A DNA stretch of 38,739 nucleotides from Pseudorhodoplanes sp. GTDB taxonomy: Bacteria; Pseudomonadota; Alphaproteobacteria; Rhizobiales; Xanthobacteraceae. Positions 15,155-24,102 of this stretch are shown here, piece by piece; within the stretch, counting starts at the first letter, position 1; every line of letters starts with the position of its first letter. The position numbers were made by a program, and so were the translations under genes. The stretch is from contig JACAEG010000156.1 of assembly GCA_013388965.1 (NCBI GenBank), forward strand, positions 1-38,739. Reading direction: 5' to 3'. The notes under the pieces were generated by a model. The model worked only from the letters and a program-made list of their open reading frames with translations, made no database searches and was not told where the DNA came from.

Positions 15155-15286
15155 TGTTGCTCTCCTCTGTTCCCGCCGCGCTCTTGCGCCCCCTTTCACA
15201 AACGTGGACAAGGCAAGCGCGTTCCGGGAACTCGCGGTGCGTGCAGTGCGAAAATTCTGAGTGTCCATTCAGGTTGGAAAACGCAA

Positions 15287-15310
15287 GGCGGGAGCGAAGT
15301 CGCTCCCGCC
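15287..15310 (-). terminator. Terminator of the small secreted protein gene
   Basis: GGCGGGAGCGA (15287-15297) and TCGCTCCCGCC (15300-15310) form an 11-base-pair GC stem. On the minus strand it is followed by TTGCGTTTTCC. It lies 27 bases beyond the stop of the 85-residue secreted protein gene. Confidence 0.8.
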
Positions 15311-15336
15311 CGCTTGAAGATGAGATCGGCGCGGGA

Positions 15337-15594
15337 TCAGTTCCCGACATTCTTGCTCGGGTTGCCGGGCTTGGCGGCAGCCGGGTCGTTATTGGTCGAC
15401 GTAGCGCCCTTGGCCGCTTCCGACTTTGCAGGACCGGTGCCGGTGGTCGACTTCATGTTGTCGCTCGAGTTGGTCTTGCCGGATGTGACGGGCGGCGACG
15501 GCTGGTCGGGGCGCGGCGCCATGTTGTTGGTCTGCGCGAGCGCCGGTCCGGCTGCCACAGCCAGCACAGCGGTGGCGAGAACAAGCTTCTTCAT
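15337..15594 (-). CDS. Small secreted protein, unknown
   Basis: An 85-residue protein: a signal peptide at 1-20 (MKKLVLATAVLAVAAGPALA) and a mature part of about 65 residues that is almost all Ser, Thr, Asn, Pro, Gly, Ala and Lys, with no cysteine and no predicted fold. CAGGAG precedes the ATG. Composition and position beside the DUF1236 protein suggest a periplasmic or surface intrinsically disordered protein. No family recognised. It has its own terminator, so it is transcribed separately from the DUF1236 gene. Confidence 0.75.
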   Translation of the reverse strand: MKKLVLATAVLAVAAGPALAQTNNMAPRPDQPSPPVTSGKTNSSDNMKSTTGTGPAKSEAAKGATSTNNDPAAAKPGNPSKNVGN

Positions 15595-15727
15595 CTGCTT
15601 CTCCTGCTTTCGAATGTGACGTCAACGTGGCCCGTTGACGAACGTTCCGCGTATCGCGCACGGACAAGACGCTTCCGAAGTTCCCCCGCAGGCGTCATAG
15701 TGTTTCGAATCGGGAAGGGAGGAGCCC

Positions 15728-17335
<1,608 letters not shown>

Positions 17336-17347
17336 GGGGCATCCTTC

Positions 17348-17987
17348 CTAGTTACTATCCCATCTGCCGCCGCGTCGCATAAGATAATTGTCAAATACGT
17401 GAAGGTGGAATGCTTCCCTAAGTCTCTTGTCATTTTGCACCGTTGACGATGGGTATTGTTCCCGGCATGCAGATTCGATTCTTCCTTCAAATTGCTTTAG
17501 CGCGCTCCTGACAAGTTGGAGATAGTCGCTATACATCTCCGCGCTCGCTCGCTGGCCACGATGAACTTCCTTGATGCCTCGGCGTGCGAATCTGTCCAAC
17601 GCTATGAATCTGGTGGGCGCCAAAAATGCTGCAATCTTTGAAGTCGCAGAGATAAGTGATTTTGTGTTCACGGCTTCCAAATCGCTTCAAGAGCTTGGCT
17701 TGTTGCTCCAATTGCCGCCCAGATTCGTCTTGCAGCGCTTGCAAAAATGATGATCTCAGCAAGTGTATCCGGAGTGCGTCACTTTGGTTGCTCTTGATCG
17801 TGCGAATCAGAAAGTAGGCGGCGAGGAATGTGAAGGAGGTATCCGGGTTCTGAAGCAACTCGTTTTTGGTTGGGTCTTTGTTTTCGTATACTCTTTGCCA
17901 ATTCAGCCAATTGTTTCGTGCATGGTGGACATCATCTGGAAGCACATTGGGATCAGTGGACGGTTTGCGTTGTCTTGGTTTACTCAT
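17348..17987 (-). pseudogene. Unknown low-GC gene, frameshifted
   Basis: Starts at the ATG at 17987 with AGGAAG upstream and reads MSKPRQRKPSTDPNVLPDDV, then a helical region to about residue 101 (QLEQQAKLLKRF). There the frame changes. The continuation is in another minus-strand frame and ends at 17348, with a conserved-looking core SLISATSKIAAFLAPTRFIA followed by LDRFARRG. Removing one T from the three-T tract (AAA at 17679-17681 on the plus strand) joins them into one protein of about 212 residues. GC content is clearly lower than around it (27 of 60 bases in 17401-17460). No named family recognised. The SKIAAFLAP..FIALDRFARRG block resembles small proteins of mobile or defence loci, but this is a weak impression. 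Confidence 0.6.
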
Positions 17988-18088
17988 ATCTTCCTTCGCG
18001 CTTTCTCCGGCAGCTTCGCCGCCTTCCGCAATGCGGCGTTGATGCGGCTCTGCCAGCCTGGCCCGCCCTTGCGGAAATGCGCGAGCAC
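17984..18088 (-). pseudogene. BrnA-type antitoxin remnant
   Basis: A 34-codon minus-strand frame, opening at GTG 18088, ends VLAHFRKGGPGWQSRINAAL and then RKAAKLPEKARRKI. GPGWQSRINAALRKAA is the C-terminal signature of BrnA-family antitoxins, which normally have about 70-100 residues and follow a BrnT toxin gene. The N-terminal half is missing, cut by the junction with the methyltransferase gene starting at 18106, and no BrnT is present. Its stop overlaps the ATG of the low-GC gene (ATGA), so the two once formed one operon. Confidence 0.6.
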
Positions 18089-18105
18089 CCAAAGAAAGAC
18101 AGCCC

Positions 18106-18933
18106 ATGTCCACCGAAACGCAGGTCGCCGCGCATTACGGACGCACGAGACTCATCGAAGCGATCGACGCGGCGCTGGTGAAAGCCGGCAAGGACCCGCA
18201 AAAGCTGTCGCCCGAGGACCTCGCGCCGGTCGACGAATTCCATATCCGCGGGCGGGCGGCGACGGCCGAACTCGGCGCGCATCTGAACCTGCGCGCCGGC
18301 GACAAGCTGCTCGATGTCGGCAGCGGGCTCGGCGGGCCCTCGCGCCAGCTTGCCGTGACTTACGGCTGCGACGTGACCGGCATCGACCTCACCGGCGAAT
18401 ATTGCGCGGTCGCGAATGAACTGGCGCGCCGGCTCGGGCTTGCGGGTCGTGTCCGCTACCGGCAGGGCAGCGCGCTCGCCATGCCGTTCGGGGATGCGGC
18501 CTTCGATGCCGCAATGACCCAGCATGTCGCCATGAACATCGCCGACAAGGCGGGACTCTATCGCGAAGTCCGCCGCGTGCTGAGAGCCGGCGGGCGCTTC
18601 GGCATCTACGATCTGCTGCAGGGCGAGGGCGGGACCGTGCATTTTCCGGTGCCGTGGGCGCGCGACGCCTCGACCAGCTTTCTGGCGACGCCGGAGGAGA
18701 TGCGGCTATTCCTGCACGGCGCGGGATTCGAAATCACGAGCTGGATCGATTCCAGCGAGATCGGCCGGGAATGGTTCAGGGCCGTGAGCGCGCGCATCGC
18801 GGAGAAGGGGCAGCCGGTCCTCGGCTTTCATCTCCTGATGGGCGAGGATTTCGCGGAGATGGCGAGAAACCAGATGCGAAACCTGATGGAGGACCGCGTC
18901 CGCCCGACCGAGATCGTCTGCGTCGCGATTTGA
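18106..18933 (+). CDS. Class I SAM-dependent methyltransferase
   Basis: A 275-residue methyltransferase. Motif I is LLDVGSGLGGPSRQLA (about 69-84), the acidic end of strand 2 is TGIDLT (about 94-99), motif post I/III is QGSALAMPFGDAAFDAAMTQ, and LRAGGRFGIYDLLQGEG closes the core. Overall it resembles glycine/sarcosine or ubiquinone/tocopherol-type methyltransferases that act on small molecules. The C-terminal 90 residues include a helical cap (EEMRLFLHGAGFEITSW). Substrate cannot be set. Its start region has replaced the 5' half of a BrnA antitoxin gene on the other strand, marking a rearrangement junction. Confidence 0.88.
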   Translation: MSTETQVAAHYGRTRLIEAIDAALVKAGKDPQKLSPEDLAPVDEFHIRGRAATAELGAHLNLRAGDKLLDVGSGLGGPSRQLAVTYGCDVTGIDLTGEYCAVANELARRLGLAGRVRYRQGSALAMPFGDAAFDAAMTQHVAMNIADKAGLYREVRRVLRAGGRFGIYDLLQGEGGTVHFPVPWARDASTSFLATPEEMRLFLHGAGFEITSWIDSSEIGREWFRAVSARIAEKGQPVLGFHLLMGEDFAEMARNQMRNLMEDRVRPTEIVCVAI

Positions 18934-19076
18934 CACATTAGGCGGTGCCGTTCCGTGCTCGCATGCTACGCCCCGCAATATCAGGCCCATGTCCTCGATC
19001 ATATTGTCGCAAGATTTGTCGGGCACGTTATGCCTGTCCACCTGCCATCGCAGTCCCATTCGCGCGAGGCTCGCCC

Positions 19077-19622
19077 ATGCTCCGCAAAATCCTGATCGGT
19101 CTCGGCGCGCTTGTCATTCTGCTCGCTGTCTTTGCCGCCGTCGTTGCGCTGCAGCCCTCCGAATACCGCGTCGAGCGCAGCACGATGATCGCGGCGCCGG
19201 TCGAGACCGTGTTCGCGCAGGTCAACGACTTCCACAAATGGGAGGCGTGGTCGCCCTGGGCGAAGCGCGATCCCAACGCGAAGACAAGCTTTCACGGCGC
19301 GGCGTCGGGGCAGGGTGCAAAACTCTCCTGGTCAGGCAACGATCAGGTCGGCGCCGGCACCATGACGCTGATCGAAAGCATACCTGCGCGGTTGATCAAG
19401 ATCGACGTCGCGTTCACCCGGCCGTTTGAGGGCTCGACTATCTCGGAATTCGCCTTCCGCCCGCAGGGCAGTGCGACCGCCGTGACCTGGGCGAGCTATG
19501 GCGAGCAGAATTTCATCGGCAAGGCAATCTGCCTGTTCGTCAGCATGGATCGGGTGCTGGGCGGCGACCTGGAGCAGGGGCTTGCGCAACTGAAGGCGGT
19601 CGCAGAGACGGCACCGAAATAG
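19077..19622 (+). CDS. SRPBCC-fold protein with N-terminal membrane anchor
   Basis: A 181-residue protein: one membrane helix at 4-26 (KILIGLGALVILLAVFAAVV), then a START/polyketide-cyclase-like (SRPBCC) domain. Domain marks are YRVERSTMIAAPVETVFAQV, the HKWEAWSPWAKRDP segment and WSGNDQVGAGTMTLIE. Such domains form a cavity for hydrophobic ligands; similar anchored forms are common and uncharacterised. The ATG at 19077 begins right before the anchor. Upstream possible starts would add a non-homologous leader. Confidence 0.87.
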   Translation: MLRKILIGLGALVILLAVFAAVVALQPSEYRVERSTMIAAPVETVFAQVNDFHKWEAWSPWAKRDPNAKTSFHGAASGQGAKLSWSGNDQVGAGTMTLIESIPARLIKIDVAFTRPFEGSTISEFAFRPQGSATAVTWASYGEQNFIGKAICLFVSMDRVLGGDLEQGLAQLKAVAETAPK

Positions 19623-19732
19623 CCAGATCCTGCAAGTCGGGACCATTGCGCGGGACGCGGTGCTCGCCATCTAATGTAGATGGAGGTCAACCCTTCAACC
19701 GGGGCCGGGGCAACACGGCAAAGGAGGAGAGC

Positions 19733-20137
19733 ATGTTCCGCGTCTATAGCGGGCCTGTGGGCGCCGCAATGGGTCCGATGGACAAGAGCAAATTCCTGCA
19801 CAAGCAGTTCGACAGCCTCGACGAGGCGCTGAACTGGGCGCATCACATCAGGGACACCGGCCGCACGGCCCTGCTGATAGAGGGCGACGACGGCACCCGC
19901 ATCGACAAGCGCCAGCTGGCCAAGGCGCTGCATCACCGCGGCAGCGAGCATGTCCGCCCCAGCCATCGAGAGGCTATCCGTTTCAGATTGTCCGCCGTGC
20001 CGCGATGGTGCGGCGGACAATCCGTTCTCTCTACGTCCGCTCCAGTCACTCAATCCGATCGTTTCTCCAGCGAGCGCAGCTCATGGCATCTCCCGCATAT
20101 CGTAACGCGCTCATCGTCGGCGCCGGCGCGGGGCTGA
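19733..20137 (+). CDS. Small conserved protein with a read-through tail
   Basis: Starts at ATG 19733 behind a strong AAGGAGGAGAG. Residues 1-70 (MFRVYSGPVGAAMGPMDKSK, then LDEALNWAHHIRDTGRTALL and a GDDGTRIDKRQLAKALHH end) look like a compact alpha/beta protein known in Bradyrhizobium relatives as a short hypothetical. The frame then continues for about 60 low-similarity residues through an inverted repeat and past the start of the next gene, stopping at 20137. This suggests that the original stop near 19950-19980 was lost. Function unknown. Confidence 0.6.
   Translation: MFRVYSGPVGAAMGPMDKSKFLHKQFDSLDEALNWAHHIRDTGRTALLIEGDDGTRIDKRQLAKALHHRGSEHVRPSHREAIRFRLSAVPRWCGGQSVLSTSAPVTQSDRFSSERSSWHLPHIVTRSSSAPARG
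19986..20022. repeat. 12-bp inverted repeat (hairpin)
   Basis: GATTGTCCGCCG (19986-19997) and CGGCGGACAATC (20011-20022) form a perfect 12-base-pair stem with a 13-base loop. No T-run follows. It lies where the 3' end of the preceding small gene should be, and may be a degraded terminator or a dispersed repeat. Confidence 0.7.
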
Positions 20138-20784
20138 GTGCCTCGCTCGCGCGGCTGCTTTCGCGCGAGGGAATGAAAATCTCGCTCGCCGCACGCGACC
20201 CATCCGATCTCGCGGCGCTGGCGGAGGAAACAGGCGCTGCCGTTCATGCCTGCGACGCCAGCGACCGCGCGCAGGTGACCAAGCTGTTTGCGGACATCGA
20301 CAGGGCAGGCGTCACGCCCGACGCCGTGATCTACAACGCGAGCCGCCGCGCCCGCGGGCCGTTTGTGGAGCTCGACCCCGACGAGGTGCGGCAGGCGATC
20401 GAGGTGTCGGCCTATGGCGGCTTCCTGGTCGCGCAGGAAGCGGCGAAGCGCATGCTGCCGGAGCGCCACGGCGCGATCCTCCTCACCGGCGCTTCGGCCA
20501 GCGTGAAGGGTTATGCCCAGTCCGCGCCCTTCGCGATGGGAAAATTTGCGCTGCGCGGGCTCGCGCAAAGCATGGCACGCGAATTGTCTCCGCAGGGCAT
20601 ACACGTGGCTCATGTGGTGATCGACGGCGGCATCCGCAGCGCACGCCGCGCGGAACCCGCCGATGCGCCCGATTCGCTGCTCGATCCGGATGCGATCGCC
20701 GAAACCTATCTCCACCTCCTGCGGCAGCCGCGCAACGCCTGGACCTGGGAAATCGAAGTCCGCCCCTGGGTGGAGAGGTTCTGA
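20083..20784 (+). CDS. Short-chain dehydrogenase/reductase with catalytic Tyr replaced by Phe
   Basis: A 233-residue Rossmann-fold SDR. The cofactor loop is GAGAGLS (13-19), the strand 4 motif reads YNAS (84-87) instead of NNAG, and the active-site serine region is LLTGASASV (133-141). The catalytic YxxxK motif reads FAMGK (150-154): lysine is kept, tyrosine is phenylalanine. Classical SDR chemistry needs the tyrosine, so the protein may bind cofactor without normal turnover or use another proton donor. Similar FAMGK forms are remembered from other Rhizobiales, which argues against a recent mutation. It overlaps the tail of the preceding open frame by 55 bases. Confidence 0.88.
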   Translation: MASPAYRNALIVGAGAGLSASLARLLSREGMKISLAARDPSDLAALAEETGAAVHACDASDRAQVTKLFADIDRAGVTPDAVIYNASRRARGPFVELDPDEVRQAIEVSAYGGFLVAQEAAKRMLPERHGAILLTGASASVKGYAQSAPFAMGKFALRGLAQSMARELSPQGIHVAHVVIDGGIRSARRAEPADAPDSLLDPDAIAETYLHLLRQPRNAWTWEIEVRPWVERF

Positions 20785-20870
20785 GCGGGGCTCAGCTTTC
20801 CCTGCTGAGACTTCGGATGAGGTCGTTCACGTCAAATCTTGCGCCGCAGATATGCCGAATCGGCAAGCGC

Positions 20871-21602
20871 TCAGAACTCGACGACCTTGCCGTCCTCGGC
20901 CGTCCCGAATTCCACGTCCTGAAGCCGGCCCAGCATGTCGTCGCTCATATGGGTGAGGATCACGCGCCTGGCGCCGATGTCGGGCAGCTTGCCGCGCAGC
21001 GTGGCGAGCGACATATGCGACTTGCGCGGCTTGTCGTAGGTGTAGCATTCGCACACGAAAAGGTCCGCGCCGCGCGCTGCCTCGATCAGCGAGTCGGTCC
21101 ATTCGGTGTCGCCGGAATAGCAGAAGGTCCGGCCTTCCGCCTCGATGCGATAGGCGAGGCACGGCCCGGCACGGTCGTCGTGGCGGACGCGGAACGGCGT
21201 GACGATCATGTTGCCGAGTTCGCTGGCTCGGCCGATCTCCACCTCGAAGAGATCGAGCATGAAGGGCAGGGTGCGCTCGCCCGGAAACGCCACCGCGCTG
21301 GCGCGCTCGTACCAGCCGGGCAATCCGGGCGGTCCCGCAACAACCAGCGGGCGGGTGCGCCTGACGTTGAATTGTGCGTCCAGGATGAAGAACGGCACGC
21401 CTCCGAAATGATCGGCATGGAAATGCGTCAGCAGGACGAGGTCGATGGCCCCGCGGTCGATGCCGGCCTGGCGCATCGCGACGAGCGAGGAGGCGCCGCA
21501 ATCGATGAGGACGTTGGTGCGTGCGCCGGTCAGGTGGAGGCAGGTGTTGAACCGCCCGCCGGAGCCGAAGGCGTCGCCGGAGCCGAGAAACTGAAGCTTC
21601 AT
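20871..21602 (-). CDS. MBL-fold metallo-hydrolase (RNase Z/ElaC-like)
   Basis: A 243-residue metallo-beta-lactamase-fold protein. The metal motif HFHADH is at about 65-70, preceded by NVLIDCGASSLVAMR. Later metal ligands are likely in VRHDDRAGP, YSGDTEWTD and ILTHMSDDM. The overall pattern is that of the RNase Z/arylsulfatase branch, but without the flexible exosite arm, so tRNA 3' processing is not assured. The start is set at the ATG at 21602, 10 bases after the stop of the oxidoreductase gene on the same strand, making a two-gene operon. Confidence 0.9.
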   Translation of the reverse strand: MKLQFLGSGDAFGSGGRFNTCLHLTGARTNVLIDCGASSLVAMRQAGIDRGAIDLVLLTHFHADHFGGVPFFILDAQFNVRRTRPLVVAGPPGLPGWYERASAVAFPGERTLPFMLDLFEVEIGRASELGNMIVTPFRVRHDDRAGPCLAYRIEAEGRTFCYSGDTEWTDSLIEAARGADLFVCECYTYDKPRKSHMSLATLRGKLPDIGARRVILTHMSDDMLGRLQDVEFGTAEDGKVVEF

Positions 21603-21612
21603 CGGTTCCGTC

Positions 21613-22590
21613 TCAGGGAAGCCTGACAATCACGTTGCCGATCATCTTGCCGCTTTCGACCGACTCGTGCGCCGCGACGATATCGGCGAGCGGAAACGTC
21701 GCGGCGATGCTGTTCACGAGTTTTCCGGCGGCCAGCATCGTGTTGATTTCCGCAATGGTGCGCTCGCGCTCGGCCGCCGACAATTCGTAGACCAGCATGA
21801 AGGCGAGCGTGATCGAATTGACGAGGCAGAAGGAGGACGGCAGTTCGGCCTGCGGTCCGGTGCCGTAGACGACGACGCGGCCCTTGGGTCGTACCGTGAC
21901 GGGAATGAGTTTCGCGTTGGCGGTGAGGTCTATTTCCAGCACGGCATCGACGCCCGTCTTGTCGGTCAGCGCGGCGATCCTTTCGCCGACATCCTCTGAG
22001 CGGTAGTTGATGGCATGGTCCGCGCCGAGACCCTCCACCAGCGCGGCCTTCTCGTCGGACGAAACGGTCGTGATGACGCGCGCTCCGCGCGCCTTGGCGA
22101 ACTGGATGGCGTATTGCGAGACCGCACCCGCGCCGCCGGCGACCAGCAGGGTCTTGCCGGGTCCGGCCTGCGCCAATGTGACGGCATGCGAGGCCGTCAT
22201 CGCCGGAATGCCGAGACAGGCGCCGTCCGCGAAGCTCGCGCTCTTGGGCAGTGGCACCGCCTGCGGCGCCGGCACGACGATGTATTCGGCTGCCGTGCCG
22301 AACGGGCGTTTCCATTGTCCGTTCCACAGCCACACGCGCTCGCCGACGCGGCCAGCGGCGACGCCCTCTCCGACAAGGTCGATTTCGCCCGCCCCGTCGC
22401 TGTGCGGAATCACGCGCGGAAAGGCGATCTTGCGCGCGAGGCCCATGCGGCTCTTGACGTCGGAGGGATTGACGCCGGAGGTCGCAAGCCGCACGCGCAC
22501 TTCGCCGGGACCGGGCTTCGGCGTCTCGACGTCGCCCACATGCAGCACATCGCGTGCCGGACCGTTCTTCTCATAAAAGGCGGCGCGCAT
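21613..22590 (-). CDS. Zinc-free NADPH:quinone reductase-like (MDR family) oxidoreductase
   Basis: A 325-residue medium-chain dehydrogenase/reductase. The N-terminal catalytic domain starts MRAAFYEKNGPARDVL and has SGVNPSDVKSRMG and PHSDGAGEIDLVGEGV. The nucleotide motif is LLVAGGAGAVSQYAIQFAKA, and VSSDEKAALVEGLGADHAIN is the NADPH-phosphate region. Zinc-binding cysteines are absent, placing it with zeta-crystallin-type quinone reductases. Start at ATG 22590 (CGGAGA upstream); ATG 22608 would add six residues. Confidence 0.9.
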   Translation of the reverse strand: MRAAFYEKNGPARDVLHVGDVETPKPGPGEVRVRLATSGVNPSDVKSRMGLARKIAFPRVIPHSDGAGEIDLVGEGVAAGRVGERVWLWNGQWKRPFGTAAEYIVVPAPQAVPLPKSASFADGACLGIPAMTASHAVTLAQAGPGKTLLVAGGAGAVSQYAIQFAKARGARVITTVSSDEKAALVEGLGADHAINYRSEDVGERIAALTDKTGVDAVLEIDLTANAKLIPVTVRPKGRVVVYGTGPQAELPSSFCLVNSITLAFMLVYELSAAERERTIAEINTMLAAGKLVNSIAATFPLADIVAAHESVESGKMIGNVIVRLP

Positions 22591-22739
22591 CCCGGTCTCC
22601 GATGTCATCGTTCCGAACACTGTCCATGCCAAAGCCGGTGCGATCTTGCAAACCTGCCATCCGATCCATCTGCCTCAGCGATGGAGGCAAATGGGTCATG
22701 GATGAGACGCAGTCTTCCAGGCAATCCCGGTGTCGGGCG

Positions 22740-22890
22740 GTGTGCGATGCTGCCGATCGGCGCAGCAATCGCCGGCTCGATAGCGGAGCAGGTGACCGCT
22801 CGCGGAAGTTTGCGGTGGTCCTGCCCGCTGCGACCATCGGCGCCTTCGTCATCTGCGGCGTCGCTTCCGATGCCCGCCGCATTGATGGAA
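22740..22890 (+). pseudogene. Possible remnant of an MFS transporter C-terminus
   Basis: In the gap after the quinone reductase gene (22591-23107), two short plus-strand pieces in different frames read like the end of a major facilitator: AMLPIGAAIAGSIAEQVTAR (from about 22744) and then AVVLPAATIGAFVICGVAS about 60 bases on. Neither frame is a plausible full gene. The order fits a decayed transporter tail with a frameshift. Codon use is unremarkable. A low-confidence call; the rest of the gap holds only the promoter region near 23031. Confidence 0.3.
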
Positions 22891-23006
22891 GCCGCCATAG
22901 CGCGGCCGCAATCCCGACATGGTCCTGCAAGCCTCTCGCGTTGCGGGAAACCCCTTTAAGGCTATGATATTTAATGGATTTTTTGGATCGTTCCCGCTGC
23001 AATTTT

Positions 23007-23036
23007 TTCCCCATTCGGGGAAGGCGGTGCTATAAT
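23007..23036 (+). promoter_or_regulatory. Candidate promoter with palindrome upstream of the 66-residue gene
   Basis: A perfect TATAAT (23031-23036) lies 18 bases after TTCCCC (23007-23012). The perfect palindrome TTCCCC-ATTC-GGGGAA (23007-23022) covers the -35 position, a natural place for a regulator. The surrounding 22965-23055 is AT-rich relative to the window. Confidence 0.5.
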
Positions 23037-23107
23037 GACTTAAATAAAAAGATTTGCAGGGGCGGCGCGGCCCGGCTCAGCCCGGGTTGGTTGAGTGGAG
23101 AGTAATC

Positions 23108-23308
23108 GTGTTGAAATCTCACAAATACACAATTGGCCAGACGGTCCGCTATATCGCCGGACCGCTGAGCCGGGTCACGGCGAACGGAACCTTCAAGATT
23201 GTCCGGCTGTTGCCGCTTGAGGGGGACGAGCACCAGTATCGGATCAAGAGCATCGACGAGGCTTTCGAACGAGTGGCGAAGGAAAGCCAGCTCGACCGTC
23301 ACCGCTGA
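23108..23308 (+). CDS. Small conserved protein, unknown
   Basis: A 66-residue protein starting at GTG 23108 with GGAGAG upstream. It reads MLKSHKYTIGQTVRYIAGPL after the start, then FKIVRLLPLEGDEHQYRIKS and a basic helical end. The strand pattern suggests a small SH3-like barrel; conserved short proteins of this type occur widely in alphaproteobacteria without assigned function. It has a strong-looking promoter of its own and a convergent neighbour 19 bases away. Confidence 0.75.
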   Translation: MLKSHKYTIGQTVRYIAGPLSRVTANGTFKIVRLLPLEGDEHQYRIKSIDEAFERVAKESQLDRHR

Positions 23309-23327
23309 TCCGGGCCGGCTCTCTCCT

Positions 23328-23546
23328 TCAGGACCGATCGACGCGGGAGCGCAGCTCGCTCCAGCCTTCCCTTGCGCGCGACTTGAGCGTGGCCCAGTTC
23401 GCCTCGACGACGTCCCAGTTCACCAATGAGCGGTGCGCGGCAGCGGACGGGCCGGCAGCGACCTGCGACGTGGGGGCCGAATCGACGAGATAGGCGATGC
23501 CCACCGTCAGAACGGAACCGAGTATCATTCCGACCAACACCCGCAT
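23328..23546 (-). CDS. Small membrane-anchored or exported protein, unknown
   Basis: A 72-residue frame beginning MRVLVGMILGSVLTVGIAYL, a signal anchor with the GxxxG-like pattern, followed by about 50 periplasmic-type residues ending in a basic helix (LKSRAREGWSELRSRVDR). AGGAAG lies upstream of the ATG at 23546. An in-frame upstream ATG (23648) would bury the anchor inside the protein, so the shorter form is preferred. No family recognised. Confidence 0.65.
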   Translation of the reverse strand: MRVLVGMILGSVLTVGIAYLVDSAPTSQVAAGPSAAAHRSLVNWDVVEANWATLKSRAREGWSELRSRVDRS

Positions 23547-23681
23547 TGAAATGCTTCCTTTTTCGCCGGCAAGCAAACGTGTGCGACCGGCTTTGGTTCC
23601 CACGCTCCTGAGTTTTTGAATCGCCGCGCGTCGCTCGGGCGCTATCATGCGGGTCGCCGCTCACCGTCAGGGGAGAAAGTC

Positions 23682-24017
23682 ATGCCGATCTACATCACCC
23701 AGGGCCGCTATACGCGCGAAGCCATCAAGGGCATGATCGTCAAGCCGGAAGACCGCGCCGACGCGGTCTCGCGGCTGCTCTCCAAAGCCGGCGGCCGGCT
23801 GATCAACTATTATCTGACCTTCGGGGAATTCGACTTCCTGGTCATTGCCGAAGCGCCGAGCGAAACGCAGATGGCCGCGGTGCTGCTGGCGGCGGGAAGC
23901 GGAGGGGGCGTGACGGGCTTGCGGACCACGCTCGCGATGACGTCCGTCGAGGCCAAGGGCGCCTTTGCCGCCGCGAGCGATCTCGTGCCGTCTTTCCGGT
24001 CGGCAGGGGGGACCTGA
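23682..24017 (+). CDS. GYD-domain protein
   Basis: A 111-residue protein matching the GYD family: an opening strand YITQGRYTREAIKGM, then AGGRLINYYLTFGEFDFLVI, where the family's G-x-Y/F-D motif reads GEFDFL. It has a ferredoxin-like fold similar to Lrp ligand-binding domains and is of unknown function. GGGGAGAAAG precedes the ATG. It stands alone, between a convergent-side gap and the next membrane gene. Confidence 0.88.
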   Translation: MPIYITQGRYTREAIKGMIVKPEDRADAVSRLLSKAGGRLINYYLTFGEFDFLVIAEAPSETQMAAVLLAAGSGGGVTGLRTTLAMTSVEAKGAFAAASDLVPSFRSAGGT

Positions 24018-24102
24018 GGCCACCAGCAGGCCCATGCAGGCCCCTTGTGCCGTGATTACGCCCGCTTTACGCAGTGCATTGGCCGCCTGTGAAAGGTAAT
24101 CG

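Noticed and set aside
22571-23014. Minus-strand frames (147 and 97 codons) in the gap upstream of the quinone reductase
   Set aside because: No family motif or good ribosome site; the residues are Arg/Ser-rich as in shadow frames.
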